The notes below the pieces were generated by a model that made no database searches, was not told where the DNA came from, and worked only from the letters and a program-made list of their open reading frames with translations. 64,000 nt of DNA from Glandiceps talaboti (taxonomy: Eukaryota; Hemichordata; Enteropneusta; Spengelidae), in assembly GCF_964340395.1 (NCBI RefSeq), contig NC_135550.1:21413676-21477675 (forward strand), given 5' to 3'. Positions 17,474 to 44,198 of this stretch are shown in pieces; within the stretch, counting starts at the first letter, position 1, and each line of letters starts with the position of its first letter. A program made the position numbers and the translations under genes.

Positions 17474-20400
17474 CTAAAAAGATAAAACACCGTTTCAGAA
17501 AGACTGCTGTTTAGTTTCACCGCAAAATTGCTCCAAAATACCGAAAACGTAACTGACGTTTAAGTCAAATGACACGTGATATGAAAACTCTCTCTCTTAA
17601 ATGTCATGTATCGCCCCGTAGTTGCAACAATACAACTTGTCATTTCATGATAATAAATCATATCCTCATTTAATATATATAATCTTTCCTGACCGGTCAC
17701 CGTGTGTTGTTTTGCATTACTATACAATCGCTCGCCAATGGGGTAGTCGAAAGTATTTCTTCGAGGAGATCGTCTTTTTGGTTCAGTATTTTAATAGGGC
17801 GTAAAAAGGGAAACAAGTCCCAAATACAGGCTTTAAGAGATCATGGTTTGCAGTGGCGTCTGTACTTCACAATTTCACCTTTACAAATGATTCACATTAG
17901 AGATCACACTAGTAAAAATCTGACAACTTCGGAGCCGACGCCAAATCACGTGTTCATTGATCTGTCTCGGTGGCGTCTATTCACTTGGCTGCAGATCATA
18001 GACGTGCTAAGATTGTCGATAAATGTCTAGAATAGTCTAAAATGACCCCTTTCAGTTGGTTCCATCGATGACAGTATTTGCCAAAAGTGAGCAAGGGGAT
18101 TTTCATGGCTCGTAATCGCAGCATTTTATTTTCCGTAAATTGTAAAATTTCAAATTATAAAAGATCGTTCAAACTGTAATTTGATAACCGTCTTTCGTAA
18201 TCATCGATTTATTTATTACAATCCGTAAAAATGGTCAATGTCTACTTACACATAAAGGACATTTTAGATTTCTTGTATGCAGACGGATTTTTAGGAAATA
18301 CGCAATTTTTTACCGTACGACGTGCAAACGACAAAAGCTTTTCACAAAACGTAACGATGAAGCTATTTTCTCCGAAATTCATAAAAACTATGTTTAGGCG
18401 TAAGTTAGTGTAAAAGAGGGTTTTGCCGATGTAATCCGTAATCTCCACACTTCCTTTTCCTTGTAAACTGTGTGCGTTACCTGATTTGCCAATTCAATGA
18501 ACAATTAGATTGAGTGATTATGAAGTGAACCACAGAGTTGCATACATCAGACTGTCTGCATTCTCTAAGCCCTGTATGATTAATACGATTACTGAACCTT
18601 TGTACAGACTCGACCTACTGTATTTGTGATCAATTTATTAGATTAGATTGAATGTCCACAGTTATTAGATGAATCTCTGTTACCGATCGCGATCACTTTG
18701 GCTTTATTATTTGAAAAATTACATCGCAGATTGCCGTTTTCCTATTATCTGTCCCACGTGCTGACTACGTCATTTACAGAAGAAAGTACAGCTGTAAAAC
18801 ATGGGCCCGCTTCTTCTAAAATTTCACTAAGCCGGGGGGGGGGGGGTGGTGGTTAAACTTTAAGAAAGCATCCTTTCCATCCTCAACAAATATCTCCAAA
18901 TTCTCAAATTAAAGGGTATATTTTCGCAAAAGTGATCCACCATGTAATAACCTTCGTGAGTTGGCAGGTCTTTTTTAATCTGAGCCATAAACATAAAAAA
19001 AATAAACCCTTATCTGAAAAAACTTGGGAGTACAAGAGCACTAGTTTGCATAAACCTGATAAATGACGTTCAACTGTAACCCCTCTCCCCCCCTCCCCGC
19101 CCCCCGCATATACATACTTGATGAGAGCAAACTTACTGAATTGACCCAGACATTATGACATAAGTAAAAAAAATTATATCGATTAAAAGCTAAAAATAAA
19201 CGAGTTCTTTCATTTATCTCAGTAGCGACGAAAGGTATTGTGTGAAATCTGATTTAATTCGTTAATACACAAAGAGTTCCCATTACATTTTATAACCACT
19301 TGGCGGCCTCGGATTTCGCTGTCTGTGCGCATGCTTCGAAATGTGAGATTAATCAAATTAATTAGCGTAATATAAATAATGACAAATTCAACTTTTCCTA
19401 TTCCGCACAATTCTCGTCTTTTTAAAAAAAATGTTATTTTGCATTTATACAATGCGTCAGTTTCTTTTTTCCCCTCTACTCTTTTATCCTCAACAGAGCT
19501 CTGATCTTCAAGTTGTTTTCTGTATAAAAATAATAATTATAATGTGCATACTGCCGCAGCGTCTATTGATAAATCTGTAAACAGACGACGTTTTTCACAT
19601 TCTTATCAGCTGATATATATAGCAACTGACACTACCACAGACACAGTGTCAAGCGATACTATAATTAATTGCTGTTACCGTTTTATATGTAATATATTGT
19701 ACACTGCGGGCACAATGATCTCTTTGCAAAAAAAAGCCACGTGTAAGCTTATAATATATATCACCGGACATCACCGTAGACGGTACATATGTGTACTGGA
19801 TTATATATATATATATTTTTAATTCTGGAAAACTTTCCGTTTGATTTGTCACGTACGCGTTGATTTACCTTTGTATTTTTTTTAAAACAGCGACACAATG
19901 GTAGTGAGGTAATGTCTGGTTTAGGTGAATAGCCCCAGCTAACCCCTGATATACACACGTACACCTCGTCAATATAGTATTCAAACGTGGCTGCGTTATC
20001 TTTTGTATTAAATGGCCATGAAGAGACAACATTTGAATAAAAAAAGGGATGTTTATGATCAATCTACACATACAGAAACATAATAGAATTGATGTTTTAA
20101 AAAAAAAAAACTCAGCAATAAATCTATATTGATTGATTGGTGCAGGTTAAAACTGTCAGGGGAAATTTCAATGCCGCGGACCAGACATGTTTGTCAGCTA
20201 TATACTGACCAATGAACCCATGGTGTAGCAAACGCATATTGCGTATAATATACATGAAACATTTCTATTCCCTAGAAATACGATACTACACATGACATGA
20301 AAGTATGTCATGTGCAATGCCATCAATGTGCCGCCCCTACGATGAATTCCATGAATTTATTGCTTGCTCATGCTTGCTGAGGGTGGAATAAGCCAATGAC

Positions 20401-21414
20401 CGCCATGTAATATGTAAGTGATATAAAAACAACCATTGCCATTTTTAAAAATACATATGAAATAGGTTATGGGAGAAAATATATGTATATCCGATTTCGA
20501 AGCGAGAATACGAACTTCCTTAATTTAGGCCTCTATTCTAATCACAGTATTATACACTCGCCGCACAGCCATCTTTCATCCGTAAATTTATAGAAGCCTA
20601 GATTCCGTGTATTTTCACTGACACAGCAGCCAACACATTCCGAGATTAGTTCACACGGAATCTCTTAAAATAGACATATGTATAGGGAATAGCCTTTCTG
20701 TGGTATTCCAGGGTCAAGTGAAGGGGGCCTGGTAATGTAGATTACTGCGATGTGTTGGAATACAAAGCTGTGTTTGTTATCAGGTATATTGCCCTATTTA
20801 TCTATTGAATATAACGCATTGAGTGACATTTTGCAGTCGAAATATCCAACGGTTTGAAGTTCTTTCAAGCTATGCAGAGGAATCCCAATGCACACGATAC
20901 TTTGATGAAACAAATAGAGTTTATCTATCTATATTACTGTATCGCATCGATTGCCCTACAACGGAATGGCAATTACAAAGATACATATATTGCACTTGGT
21001 CTAACGTGCAAGTGTTTATATACATATTTTACTTTCTACTAGTACTACTAGCAGCTTTGGCAAAATTCTATGCACACTTCACCGTGCATTCCACACCATC
21101 GAAGAAAAACGAAACTGGTGTGATGCTTCATGTTTGACATTATTTTGCCATTTTTAAATTTCGGATTTTTTAATCAGCTACTTTTGAATATATATATTCT
21201 GTAATAGAACTTAATTAAATATTTGTTGCGGCTATACCCAAATGCCAATTTCCCATGAATTGGTTACTCATTTCAGGGAAATTGCCCTAAGAGTCATCGC
21301 AATGGTTTTGTTCACACTGCAAACTGTTAGCTACACATCATACATGTGTATCATTTTGCATCAAAAATGTAAGTTTGAAGTGGACATTAAAACAGAAGTC
21401 TCAAACAATTAAAC
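17474..21414. other. Upstream region of creatine kinase
   Basis: The untranslated first exon and promoter of creatine kinase must lie here or slightly beyond, but I cannot place them. A minus-strand TATAAAT near 20585-20592 is a weak candidate TATA box. Other contents are a poly(G) run at about 18834-18846, a C-rich patch at 19081-19106, and a short perfect hairpin at 20288-20314 (arms CACATGACAT / ATGTCATGTG). None of the open frames is convincing. Confidence 0.5.
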
Positions 21415-33572
<12,158 letters not shown>

Positions 33573-35000
33573 GTTGTAAGTTGTAAGAAATGTTAAAGAC
33601 TGGTAGTATAAGTATGTATGATTTAGATTATGCCAGGGAAAGTATAGGGTATAACAGACCACACAGTGTGTGAACAGTACCAGTTGCAAAGGTTTTAGAA
33701 GCCAAACAACCCAAAAGAAAAAGGTATATGATAAACTTTTGATGATTATTTATACATATAAGGTAAATATAGAAAGAGAATCTTTGTAAGGAGAAGAAAA
33801 CAATGTATAGTGATACTTTAATTTGCCAAACTCTGAAAAAAATCATGATGTTTTCTTTTGAGATGAATCAGAATAGAACCCCAGTAATTCATCTGGAATT
33901 TTTTAAACACTATTAAAGTAACAGAGACAGGTTTTTGTAAAAGATTAAAAAAAAGGAAACTGGTATGGTAACTATATATGATACAGTTCTCATGTGTGAC
34001 AGTGATTTTGTGTCTTTACTTCACAAGGAATAAAACACATGAAGCTAACATTTTGTTTCCATTTGTAATTATTGTATTGTCAAATCAGAGTGTCAAATGT
34101 GCAGCTGTCATGTTTGACGAATTTACATACCAATGTTGGGTTGTATAGTTGTAGCTTGAATTGCTACATTGAATCGTATTGCAAAACATCTAGGTTGTTG
34201 TTTGTGTAAGAGAGGGGGGGGGGGTAGTAATAATCGTGACGACGACACTGTATATAGCGCCCCCAATGGGCGAAAACTATACAATGGATACGACCATACA
34301 CCATGTACACAAGTGATCTACAATGAACATTTGATTTAATATGGTAAAATGTGTGTGAGAGGGTGAGAGTGAAGTGATTGCCTCGACAACATCATTGTAT
34401 GCCTTAATGGCTTAAAATAAAATTTATAGATAGATGTTGTGGAACCTGTGCCAGAACACCATGTGTGACATTTATCCAAGCACATCCAACAAATTTTAAA
34501 GGAAAAGTATCTAAAAACGGGCCTGAAAATTGGAAATATTGATGAAATTACTCAGTACAGTGAGAAGAGTACTTGGGGACAAAATAAGTATAAAAAGAAA
34601 GCTGAGAGCAAAAGTGAGAATGGAATTTACAGGTACAAAATTTGTCATCGGCTTGTTCTCATAAGCTCTGTTTAATCTCTCTAATATCAGTTTGCCATCT
34701 AATTGTCTTTAGAAGTCAAAAAAGGCACTTTTCAAAAGGAAGTATGTTTCGACATAGAGGGCGTAGTGTCCCATGTGCATGTCTGTAGGTCACTGAACCC
34801 AGGTCATGTGGATCATGTGATACTTCCTCCATTGCATTCAGAAAGTGTGAAATCACGAATCGGGAAGTCCACTCTCCAACTTTGAAGTATTACTTCTACC
34901 AATGCACCATGTTTGAATTGATGGAACGGCTTTGACTACTCTAAGACTCAATATTTTAGATTTGTCCATAATTTCCCGCGTGTGAATACCAGACGACGAA
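33573..35000. other. TRMT61A 3' flank and SLC29 5' flank
   Basis: AATAAA at 34029-34034 is the best TRMT61A poly(A) signal, with AATAAA also near 34415. A poly(G) run is at about 34214-34224. TTTCCCGC at 34972-34979, just before the transporter start, matches an E2F site consensus. No gene was found. Confidence 0.5.
34029..34034 (+). terminator. TRMT61A poly(A) signal
   Basis: Perfect AATAAA about 457 nt after the stop codon. Use is inferred. Confidence 0.45.
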
Positions 35001-38000
35001 ATGGGTTCACATAAACAAACGTATGGAAACGGGAATGGTTTGATGAATAGTGTCGATAGCTATCATGGTGATGATCGGGATTTTGTGGGGAGTGATGATC
35101 CAACTACAAAGTTACTAACTTCGTCTATGACGCGGTCAATCGACATACCTAAAGATCAGTAAGTGTAATCTGAAACATATTATTTTGATTTACAGAGTTC
35201 TATATTATTGTATCGTAGCACACATTAGCATGCACATGTGTGACTGATATAATTATAAAGTGACACAGCTGAGTAATAAATATACTAATAATTCGCCACT
35301 GTCGGCCTTCAGCCTTTCATTATCGTGTACAATGCTTCATTTGTATAGAGAAAGGCGTACTATTTGTAGACGTATTCATGCAAGATTTGAGATACTTGGC
35401 CCAGTTTCATATCTTGTTTTAATCCGTGCCTTTGCAAAAAGTGGAGAAAATTAATGTCTGATACTATTACTAGTGAACAAGGCCAGCTCAGTCAAAGTAT
35501 AGACAATATAACATTGGGGAGTTGTCTGTGATGTAAGTTCCTTTGATAGTTGGGACTTTGTTCTATGCCATTGTCTTACAAATTGGGCCCAGTTTTATCT
35601 ACAGGTGCACCTACTTTGTTGGTGACCATGGAGGTGGAAGGCTCTGTTAACAGTATCTACATACATTCATATTATGTCCTTCTGTTAATTTATCACATTT
35701 AAGATATGTCCTTCTGTTAATGCTGACTGACATCTTGTCTCAAGGTCAGAGTTCAAAGGACCATGAAGGTAGTCCTTCTACCACTATGATAAGATATTGT
35801 GTGATATTTGAAAACAAATAATAATAATGATAATAATATACAAACAAACAGGCAAAGAAACAAACACATGCTATATAAGTAATCCTCAGACTGTGTCACA
35901 CTGATTCATGTGCCCCACTTCCTTTCTCACCATTGCTGTCTCCCCCAATCAGAGGCTTTTTATACACTTTATGAAATGTTAAATATTGTGAAGTGAGATT
36001 GAATGTTCTTGTGTTTTGCAGTAATCCTAATGTTAGTATTTCATGATTCAGAATATATCTGTATTGGTACACTCTCATTTCATTAAATTTGCACCTGAGT
36101 TTACTCAAGTAAATTTCACTACGTTAGACTTCCTAAAGATATGCCTATGTAGCGGTGATGAAGGGCTGCACTTATGACATCATTGTATCCTAAACGGATG
36201 CATGGTATCAGTACTACACTACCTGTATAGTTGACACATATATCTATACCCCAAATACAAAATCAGAATAATATCAAAATCAGTTAACCACACTGTCCAT
36301 ATCTCTTCCATTCCAAACAGATTGATTTATCTTATTGACCACTTCCCGTACATAAAGAGTATTAGACATAAGTTATGGCAATTATTCACTCCAAGGCATC
36401 ATATTTATTGACTCTGTATATTGATACAACTAGTTGCAATATATGACATTTCCAAAACTTAAAATCTGTTTATGTTTAGTTTCAGAGCAGTGTACATTAT
36501 AATGGGTTTACTTGGTATGGGTGGCCTCTTACCATGGAATATGTTTATTACTGCCAGTGAAGTAAGTATGGAACAAGACATGTATGCACAAATCAAACTC
36601 TCCTCTCTAACAAACCTCAGAGGAGTTCATGAACAAACTTCTGATATTTTGTCACCAGACATCATATGTCTTTTCTGAATATGTAATACATTGTTACCCC
36701 ATAATTGTATTTATATGTAGTATATCTTTGCTTGCTGTGCTTGTAGTTTCGAAGACCTTCAGATATTTCACATGACTTTGATCAATGTGGTGACTGTACA
36801 TATTGCACCACTACCACAGAACAAGACATCCATCATGATTTGAGAAGCAGTGGACTTTGTGACATATTGTTGTGTATTCAGAACAAGCACATCTCAGTAA
36901 TTGACAGTGAAGAATACAATGCATCAGTACATTTGTACCCAGAGTCACAAGATCTCAAAACTTTATGTAAACATTGCTCACTTAACTACATGTATACACT
37001 CTTTGGACATTGGATGTAAAAGAGTCTCCCCTTATATATGACCTGGCACTATCCCCGGACATAGTGAAACAGATAACTGTTTTGTTACTAATATAGTAGA
37101 TGATCATGATTGATAGAATGTAAATACTGGCCATTGGAAGAAAATTATACTTAGAAATGTTTTTATTTACCATCCATGTTTGAATTTCTCAGTATTGATA
37201 TTGCTTGAATTGAGTGCGAAAGGCACTAAGCACAGACCACAGACAAGGAAATCTTTCCCTTGTATATGCACAGACTGATATGGTTTCATCACTTTCCTAT
37301 GTTTGTTTTTCCAGTATTATGACCACAAATTCAGATATATCAATACTACCAACACTACAAATATGGATACCACAGAATTAAGAAAGACATATGAAAACTT
37401 TTTCTCTGTAACAGCAATGTCATCCAATATTTTGATGTTAGTTCTGAACACAGCTCTCAAACACCTGTAAGTATTCAAAGTTATCACCATGTTGTTTATT
37501 TGCATTGTTCTGTCAAGTTGACATCTTCGCAAGTCTTGTAATCATGCTGTCGACATGCAGGATGTTAAAATTCTTTCCCGTGCCATATTACAATGCAAAT
37601 CGTACCTGCCCCAAATTTGCTGTACCAGTATGGCATAGTGATCCACAAGTGCAAAAACGATGATGAATGGATATGTTAAATGAATTTTATGCACACACAC
37701 ATGATTTGAGTATTGCTATCAGCAATATGCTTGCCAAATGCCTGAATGAAGAGAGCATTCTGTTGACATTGCCTTGGTAATTAAACCCTATAGGGTGCAT
37801 GTATTTATTTATTTATTTATTTATTTATTTATTTGTTTGTTTCAGGGTATCATTGAATCTACGTATATTTTCTGGGATGATTGTTACACTTATCATGTTT
37901 GTCTTCACAACTTGCTTAGTTGTTGTGGATACAGATTCTTGTAAGTACAGTGCAATGTATATGTATACAACCAAGTTTTTGCTGTGGATTCGTATTTGGA

Positions 38001-41000
38001 GTCCATGTAATTCCAAAGTCAGAGTGTAAATAATTTACCTAGTATATTTTGGCTAAATCACTCAACCTTCTTCTACTGTTATTGGTAACCCTGAGAATAA
38101 CAAAGTTATCACATGTTTGGATCATTGCATCAAAACACTGAATGAAAGAAACCATCGAGATCAAACAACAACTGCTTAATCCTCTTTCGACTAGGCAGGT
38201 ATGGTATTAGTTTGCACAAAAAAACACTAAAAGTTGGAGAAAATAGGATTAACAGGGATGAAGAGATGGAAATACCGGTATTAATCAACACCCTCCTGTG
38301 GTCATATGACAAGTTTGTGTGATTGATTGAATTGTATACAATAACAACTGAAGAAGGCTTAGTGATTTAACTGAAATATACTGAGTAAACTTATTAATGA
38401 AGGAACTTATTATAAAGTTAGGAACTACTACATAAAGATGTATATTTATATTACCAATACGCCTGTCACAAGTAGTTCTGCATTCATGGATAACTACACT
38501 GATTCTAGGAAATCACCATAAACTGAAAACTCGTCAAGTTTAATTTTGTATGGATTGTCCACCAAATATTACAATTAGTGTCATTTGCAAAATTGTTTTA
38601 GGAGCTGTATTTTTTGTATGAGTATTGCTGTACCCAACATTTGAAGCTGTAATTTTAAATTTATATTAATGTAGTACCCTAGTCAATGTCATTATGACAG
38701 GCTTCTATATCTCTCTGCCATGTATTCTAAGTTTTAACAAGACATTCTGAAATAGGGAACAATAACAGGTTGGACACATTTTAGACATGTACTGTAATGT
38801 AAACATCCAGTGGACACCAAGCCAAGTCAAAATGCTGCTTTGATATTGATGCCATAATATACACATGGTATAGATTGCAGAGAACTGAGGGTACATGTAC
38901 ATATTCAAGTTGTGCTTTGAGTTTAGAATATAATGAAGTAGTATCAAAATCTCAGTTAAGCTGGTTTGTTTTTTTCCCCCAACAGGGCAAATGACCTTTT
39001 TCATTGTGACTCTCGTCAGTGTTGTTGTGATTAATCGTAAGTATAAAAAGTGTGTTAACTTTTCCCAAATACCGGTAGTTTTATGTACAAACAAATATGT
39101 TAGATGTACACATATAGTTATGACAAAGACAACAAATATGTTAGATGTACACATATAGTTATGACATAGACAACAAATATGTTAGATGTACACATATAGT
39201 TATGACATAGACAACAAATGGGTTAGATGTACACATATAGTTATGACATAGACAACAAATGGGTTAGATGTACACATATATTTATGACATAGACAACAAA
39301 TATGTCTAATATCAGTATATTTGGGATAAGGTTGATTCCCTGGTTACCTCAACACTGCAGTCTTATAGTAATGTATGTGTTATACAGGTGATTTCCAGGC
39401 AGAATAAAACTACCTTGACTTCAGCATGATAAGCTATCAACTGTGCTGTATTGTGTCCAATGCTTGGCAGACAGAATATATACCATTCAATGTCAGTATC
39501 TATGTCATAAAATAACATCTCTGGAAGTGCACAGGTTATTGAAATCTATTCCAGAGGAACATTTTGTATTTAACTTTATTTTGCTTGTATTTTTAGTTGC
39601 TGGTGCATTATTTCAAGGTAGTTTAATTGGAGTAGCTGGAGTGTTGCCACCTGAGTACATGCAGTCAACAATGAGTGGGCAAGCCATTGCTGGAATATTT
39701 GCTTCTCTTACTAATATACTAGCAATAGCAGGTCAGTAGTAATCATATATAGTGTAGTCCTTATACACTAAATCAATGAGAAAATTGATTGTAAAGATCC
39801 CCAGATTAAGCTGCAGTCACCCTAAGTTTGGTTCATCATGAGATGAAGTTCTTTGGAGATTTTAGGAAGGTATCTCTGTTATGACTCGTGTTCATATACA
39901 AAGGCTTGGAAAGGTTGTGACAGACAAAACGTTCACTTCCTTCCTTGATTCATTCAATTCAAGTAATTGTTACAGAGCCGAGACTGACAATTATAGGGCA
40001 TAGCTGTGCAAAACTATTCTTTTGTCAGCAACTTAAAAACTTTACTCTTGTAAACGAGTTGAAACAAAGGCAAAACTAGAAGTCTAGTCACAATTTCATA
40101 ACATGCATATGTTCACTGAAATATACATATTTACTTTGAACTTGACATACAGTGATCATGGGACGATTGCGGTATAAATCTATGAGGCAAGAAGTATATA
40201 TATTGGTATATAGCTACTTTGTGTATGTGGTCACTTTAAACACAACATACAAAGATCCGTGGAAAAACTAAAAATTCCTGTCATTGCCTGTCTTCATAGC
40301 TGTTAAGTATATTTACTGAAAGGTAAATAGCTGGTAGATAGATAACCTGTTGAGCCATGTCCTGCTAGGCACTAATAACATCACTGCTGAGGACAGACAA
40401 CTTTTATGTATTGGATGTAATACATGATATGACCTTCCTTTGTTCTTTCAGCGGCTTCAAAACCTGAAAGTAGTGGATTTGGATATTTCTTGTCAGCTGT
40501 GGCTGCTATGTTTCTATGTATAATTGTCTATGCTGTTTTACTTAAATTACCATTTTATAAATACTACATGAACATAACTAAAGGTAAGTAGTACCGGTAC
40601 CTATATTTCCTAGCTCTATGTTATAATATCACAGGAACAGGAATAAAGGAACATAAAAAAACATGAATATAGGAACACAAAAAAAACATGGCAACCATAA
40701 CCATGCCCTTAGCAACAGTTAACTAATAAGTTGTTCAAGTACAACTACAATGTACTGTGTTTATCTTCTACTTGAAGTTTTGTATGAAAATAGATTTGTA
40801 CACCCAAATATTCTGTAATTCGTCTAGTCCACAATTTTAAGTCTTGTAAGTCTTCTATGACAATGACTTGTATACAGTTTGACTGAAAACTAGCTAAGTA
40901 CATGTACGTTTCCAAAGTCAACTATTAATACAGCATTCTGAAGTGTACTAATATGCATATTTTGAATTTTTTGTTTTTCAGAAGAAAGTATCAATAGTGA

Positions 41001-44000
41001 TACCACTGTAGAAAACAAGAAAAAGAAACCTCCATTTAGATTGATATTCAAAAAGGTACATCATCCTTTGAATGAAAGAAACTGTGTGATTTATATGTGT
41101 ATACAAACATAATACACAAATTACTGCCTTGGTACCTTTCAAAATATGAATTACACCATGAATGAATAAGACTATACAATGTTTTAAGCATGTACAACAT
41201 AGATTTTAACAAATTTCACCCACTTTCCTCCCTTAGACAAAAACTGCTTTTTGCTACAGACACACACTTTAGATATGTATATTTTTATGTGTGCCATACT
41301 TTTGTGGTTATTATATTTTCATACATCAATGTATCGGTATTTGATATAGAATTATTTACTTTTCCTATAGATATGGTTGATGGCAGTATTGGTGTTATTA
41401 GTTTTTGCTGTGTCATTAGGCTGTTTCCCAGCAGTCACCTCAAAAGTTGAATCTATGTCAACTGATCCTAAAAGTGTATGGGCAAGTAAGTACCAACAGC
41501 AATAACTAATTGGCTGTATGCTTGAAAATATATCATTGTAAAATTGTTAAGATTACCACAACTTTTGATGTAGGTACAACTGTTCCTAGAGTTTACCTAA
41601 GACACAAGCTAACAGAGTATAAAATTAAACTCCTATGTAGTGATTAAAATCTGATGTAGTGAATATGGCATAATTTCTTTAATTACCTCTCTTTCTTATG
41701 TATTTTGTCTTTTGTTCATTTTTCATTCCATGAGTGAGTGCGTTCTTCCTATGTCTGACCCAATACCATAGAAGTTCACATTCAAATCTCACACATTGAT
41801 TAACCTACTCAACCAATGGGAACACCTCCAAAATCATGGGTACAGTACCTCAGAATGCTCTGTTTGAAAAGATGTTTAGGGCAGAGTGCAGACAAAGATG
41901 TTATAAAAAACAACAATATTGTTATTGTCTTGTATTTTCAATTTCAATCCTTAAATGTCAGTTGTATAAAGACAGATTCTGATTGGCTATACATAAGTAC
42001 ATGATTTGAATGTGAACGCCTATGATATTGTGTCAGATGGAGGATGAAGGCACTCACTCTCAGAACAAAATCAAAAGTGAACAACAGTAAATGAAAGAAA
42101 TGGCACCATATTCACTGCATTAGATTTTAGTCAGATTGGTAGTAGATGTGCTGCTGCATGCATTGATTTCTTTGATTGCAAGATTTGCCATGTTTACACT
42201 GCTTTAGTCACACACTTTAGCAAAGGACTAACATGGGAGTCAAAAATGGTGAATATTTGGTAAAATTATTTCTAAGCTTGCCATAAGAATTGACTCCCAA
42301 ACTATGGCAATGATTACAAGCCATGCAATGATATATAGCTCTTGATATATATTTTTTTATTGCGTTTCAGCACGTTATTTCACGCCAGTTACTTGTTTTT
42401 TACTCTTCAATACTGGTGATTGTATAGGTAGAGTGTTGACTGGCTGGATTCAATGGGTAAGTAAGTCTTGGAGGCTATCAGAAAAATATAAACTAGAAGA
42501 CATATTTTTATTAAGAAACTTGCAAACTATTTAGAAAATGAAACTCAGTATGATGTAAATGCATCACAGAATTAGGCATATTGACAGTTTATTTGTGAGG
42601 AAAGGGCCACAGAAAAGGTAATGTAAAGAAATGGAAATATGTTACAGAGTTTGGAGTTGGATTTTCATGTGGCAAACCTATCTGTCATACCTACATGTTT
42701 GATAATACATACTTTGAAAGTTACACGGTATATTTGATAATGTGGAGGGAAGCGGACGGATCAAGTGTTTGATTAATTCATACCATTTGCCTTGACTGTA
42801 TTTTTAATCCATTTTAATCTATCAGAGGGACATTTTAATGCCACTATAGCAGCTATTGTCAATACTTGTAGCATTATGCTAGTTTATTATGTCATTGTGT
42901 CTTCACAGCCAGATGAATCAGGGTATGGTCTAACTATTCTCATTCTGCTTAGAACAGCATTCTTTCCACTGTTTGCACTGTGTAATGTTGAACCAAGAGG
43001 TCATAATACACCAGTTGTGTTCAACAATGATGCCTATTTCATTGTCTTCATGGCTGTATTTGCTATATCCAATGGCTATCTTGGAACTCTTTGTATGATA
43101 TATGGACCTAAGTAAGTGAATCTGTATTCGTCATTTCATTTGTAGGTTGGCTGTACTTTTGTTAGTCACTGACAAACTTTTTGGGATGGGTTGGGTTAAG
43201 GGTGTTGGTTCATATTGTACTTCTTCCAGTGATGCAACAAAGAAAAGTGTTGACTGATAATGATATCAAAGGCCATGTAGGGTATCTTAAGTTGACCTCT
43301 GCATTAACAGTACAATATAGTTACTTTGGAAAGGTAAATTGGAAATGAACATGACCTTGCAATCCATCTACTATGGACCTTGATCATGCAATGATTTGTG
43401 CATTCATGCAATGATACCCATCTCCATCAGTCAGAAGAGACCCATAGTGAACAGGGACCAAGGATACCAACCACCAGTACCATCAATTTACTCGCATATT
43501 ACAGTCGATTATCCAGTTCCAAGATGCATTGCACGAGATAATGTCGCTTATGTTGTTACATTTAGTCTTGTTTTGTCTATATTACATTTGAAATAACATT
43601 TTCATCAGTTGTTGACCTCTTTGATTATGACTCTGAGTGATTTTATAGAACAAAGACTAAACGCCATCAATGACACACAGTGATTTTACAGGTGTACCCA
43701 GGGTACAGTCAGGTGACAATCATCCCCCTGAGTAGTGCATGCAAACCCCTCGGCACGTACACAATACATGGCATTGTATGGAGAGACGTGCAATGCATCT
43801 TGGAACCGGCAACAGGTCTATTCTGCCAGTTCAGAGAGACATTCGCTGAATAATTACACATGCATGATCAATGTCTGTAATAGATATATCAAAATTTCAC
43901 ATCTGTTTCCAATTTACCGTTCCAAAGTTATTTATTGTCCTATTGATTCTTGGAACAATGAACAATATATTCTCCATTGATGTCTGAATTTGTGATTGGT

Positions 44001-44198
44001 GTATACATGACAAAAAATAACAGTAATCAGAAGTATGTTTTATGAACTCTATTTTCTGATAGACATGTATATGTGTTCCATTTCAGGAAAGTACAAGATG
44101 ACCACAAGGAAACAGCTGGAAACATCATGGCCTTGTTCTTGTCCTTAGGTCTTGGTATTGGCGCTGCACTTTCTTTCATCGTAACTGAGACAATATAG
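35001..44198 (+). CDS. SLC29A1/2: Equilibrative nucleoside transporter (SLC29 family, ENT1/2-like)
   Basis: Twelve coding exons (35001-35158, 36480-36561, 37315-37466, 37846-37940, 38986-39036, 39597-39731, 40452-40583, 40982-41055, 41371-41485, 42371-42456, 42909-43111, 44087-44198) join in frame to 464 aa; human ENT1 is 456 aa. These 11-helix membrane proteins let nucleosides cross the plasma or organelle membrane down their gradient. Helix 1 ends in LLPWNMFITASE, followed by an extracellular loop with NTT/NTT glycosylation sites. A lysine-rich cytosolic loop (ENKKKKPPFRLIFKK) separates the two halves. The signature GDCIGRVLTGWIQWP, then LLRTAFFPLFALCNVEPR, SNGYL and YGPKKV...ETAG complete the family pattern. 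The C-terminal third is closer to human ENT1 than ENT3, which is the reason for the label. The N-terminus is 52 soluble residues. Start context is good (GAAATGG). All junctions keep frame. Confidence 0.94.
35159..36479 (+). other. SLC29 intron 1
   Basis: About 1.3 kb, A+T-rich, with a duplicated TATGTCCTTCTGTTAAT at about 35672 and 35705. Nothing else seen. Confidence 0.55.
36562..37314 (+). other. SLC29 intron 2
   Basis: GTAAGT donor and TTTCCAG acceptor. No element recognised. Confidence 0.55.
37467..38985 (+). other. SLC29 introns 3 and 4
   Basis: Apart from the exon at 37846-37940, the only feature is an (ATTT)n run at 37800-37833 next to the acceptor, where it may contribute to the pyrimidine tract. 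Confidence 0.55.
39091..39305. repeat. 41-bp minisatellite, about 5 units
   Basis: Units of 41 bp containing GTTAGATGTACACATATAG and TTATGACATAGACAACAAAT repeat from 39091 to about 39305 inside SLC29 intron 5. Units 4-5 share a GGG variant, which suggests internal expansion. Confidence 0.95.
39732..40451 (+). other. SLC29 intron 6
   Basis: No element or exon recognised. Confidence 0.55.
40584..42370 (+). other. SLC29 introns 7 to 9
   Basis: Two coding exons interrupt this stretch (40982-41055 and 41371-41485). The rest is A+T-rich intron with nothing recognised. Confidence 0.55.
42457..42908 (+). other. SLC29 intron 10
   Basis: The frame stays open upstream of the acceptor at 42908 (TCACAG), but ENT homology begins exactly at PDESGYG, so the upstream residues are taken as intron. 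Confidence 0.6.
43112..44086 (+). other. SLC29 last intron
   Basis: Less A+T-rich than its neighbours at 43430-43830, with short open frames on the plus strand. I recognise no element or exon in it. Confidence 0.5.

Noticed and set aside
20585-20592. Minus-strand TATAAAT as the creatine kinase TATA box
   Set aside because: Lies 3 kb upstream of the first coding exon with no donor site I could link to the acceptor at 17473. Too weak to call.
42792-42908. N-terminal extension of the SLC29 exon at 42909 (open frame from 42792)
   Set aside because: Homology to ENT proteins starts exactly after the acceptor at 42908 and the phase matches the previous exon there.
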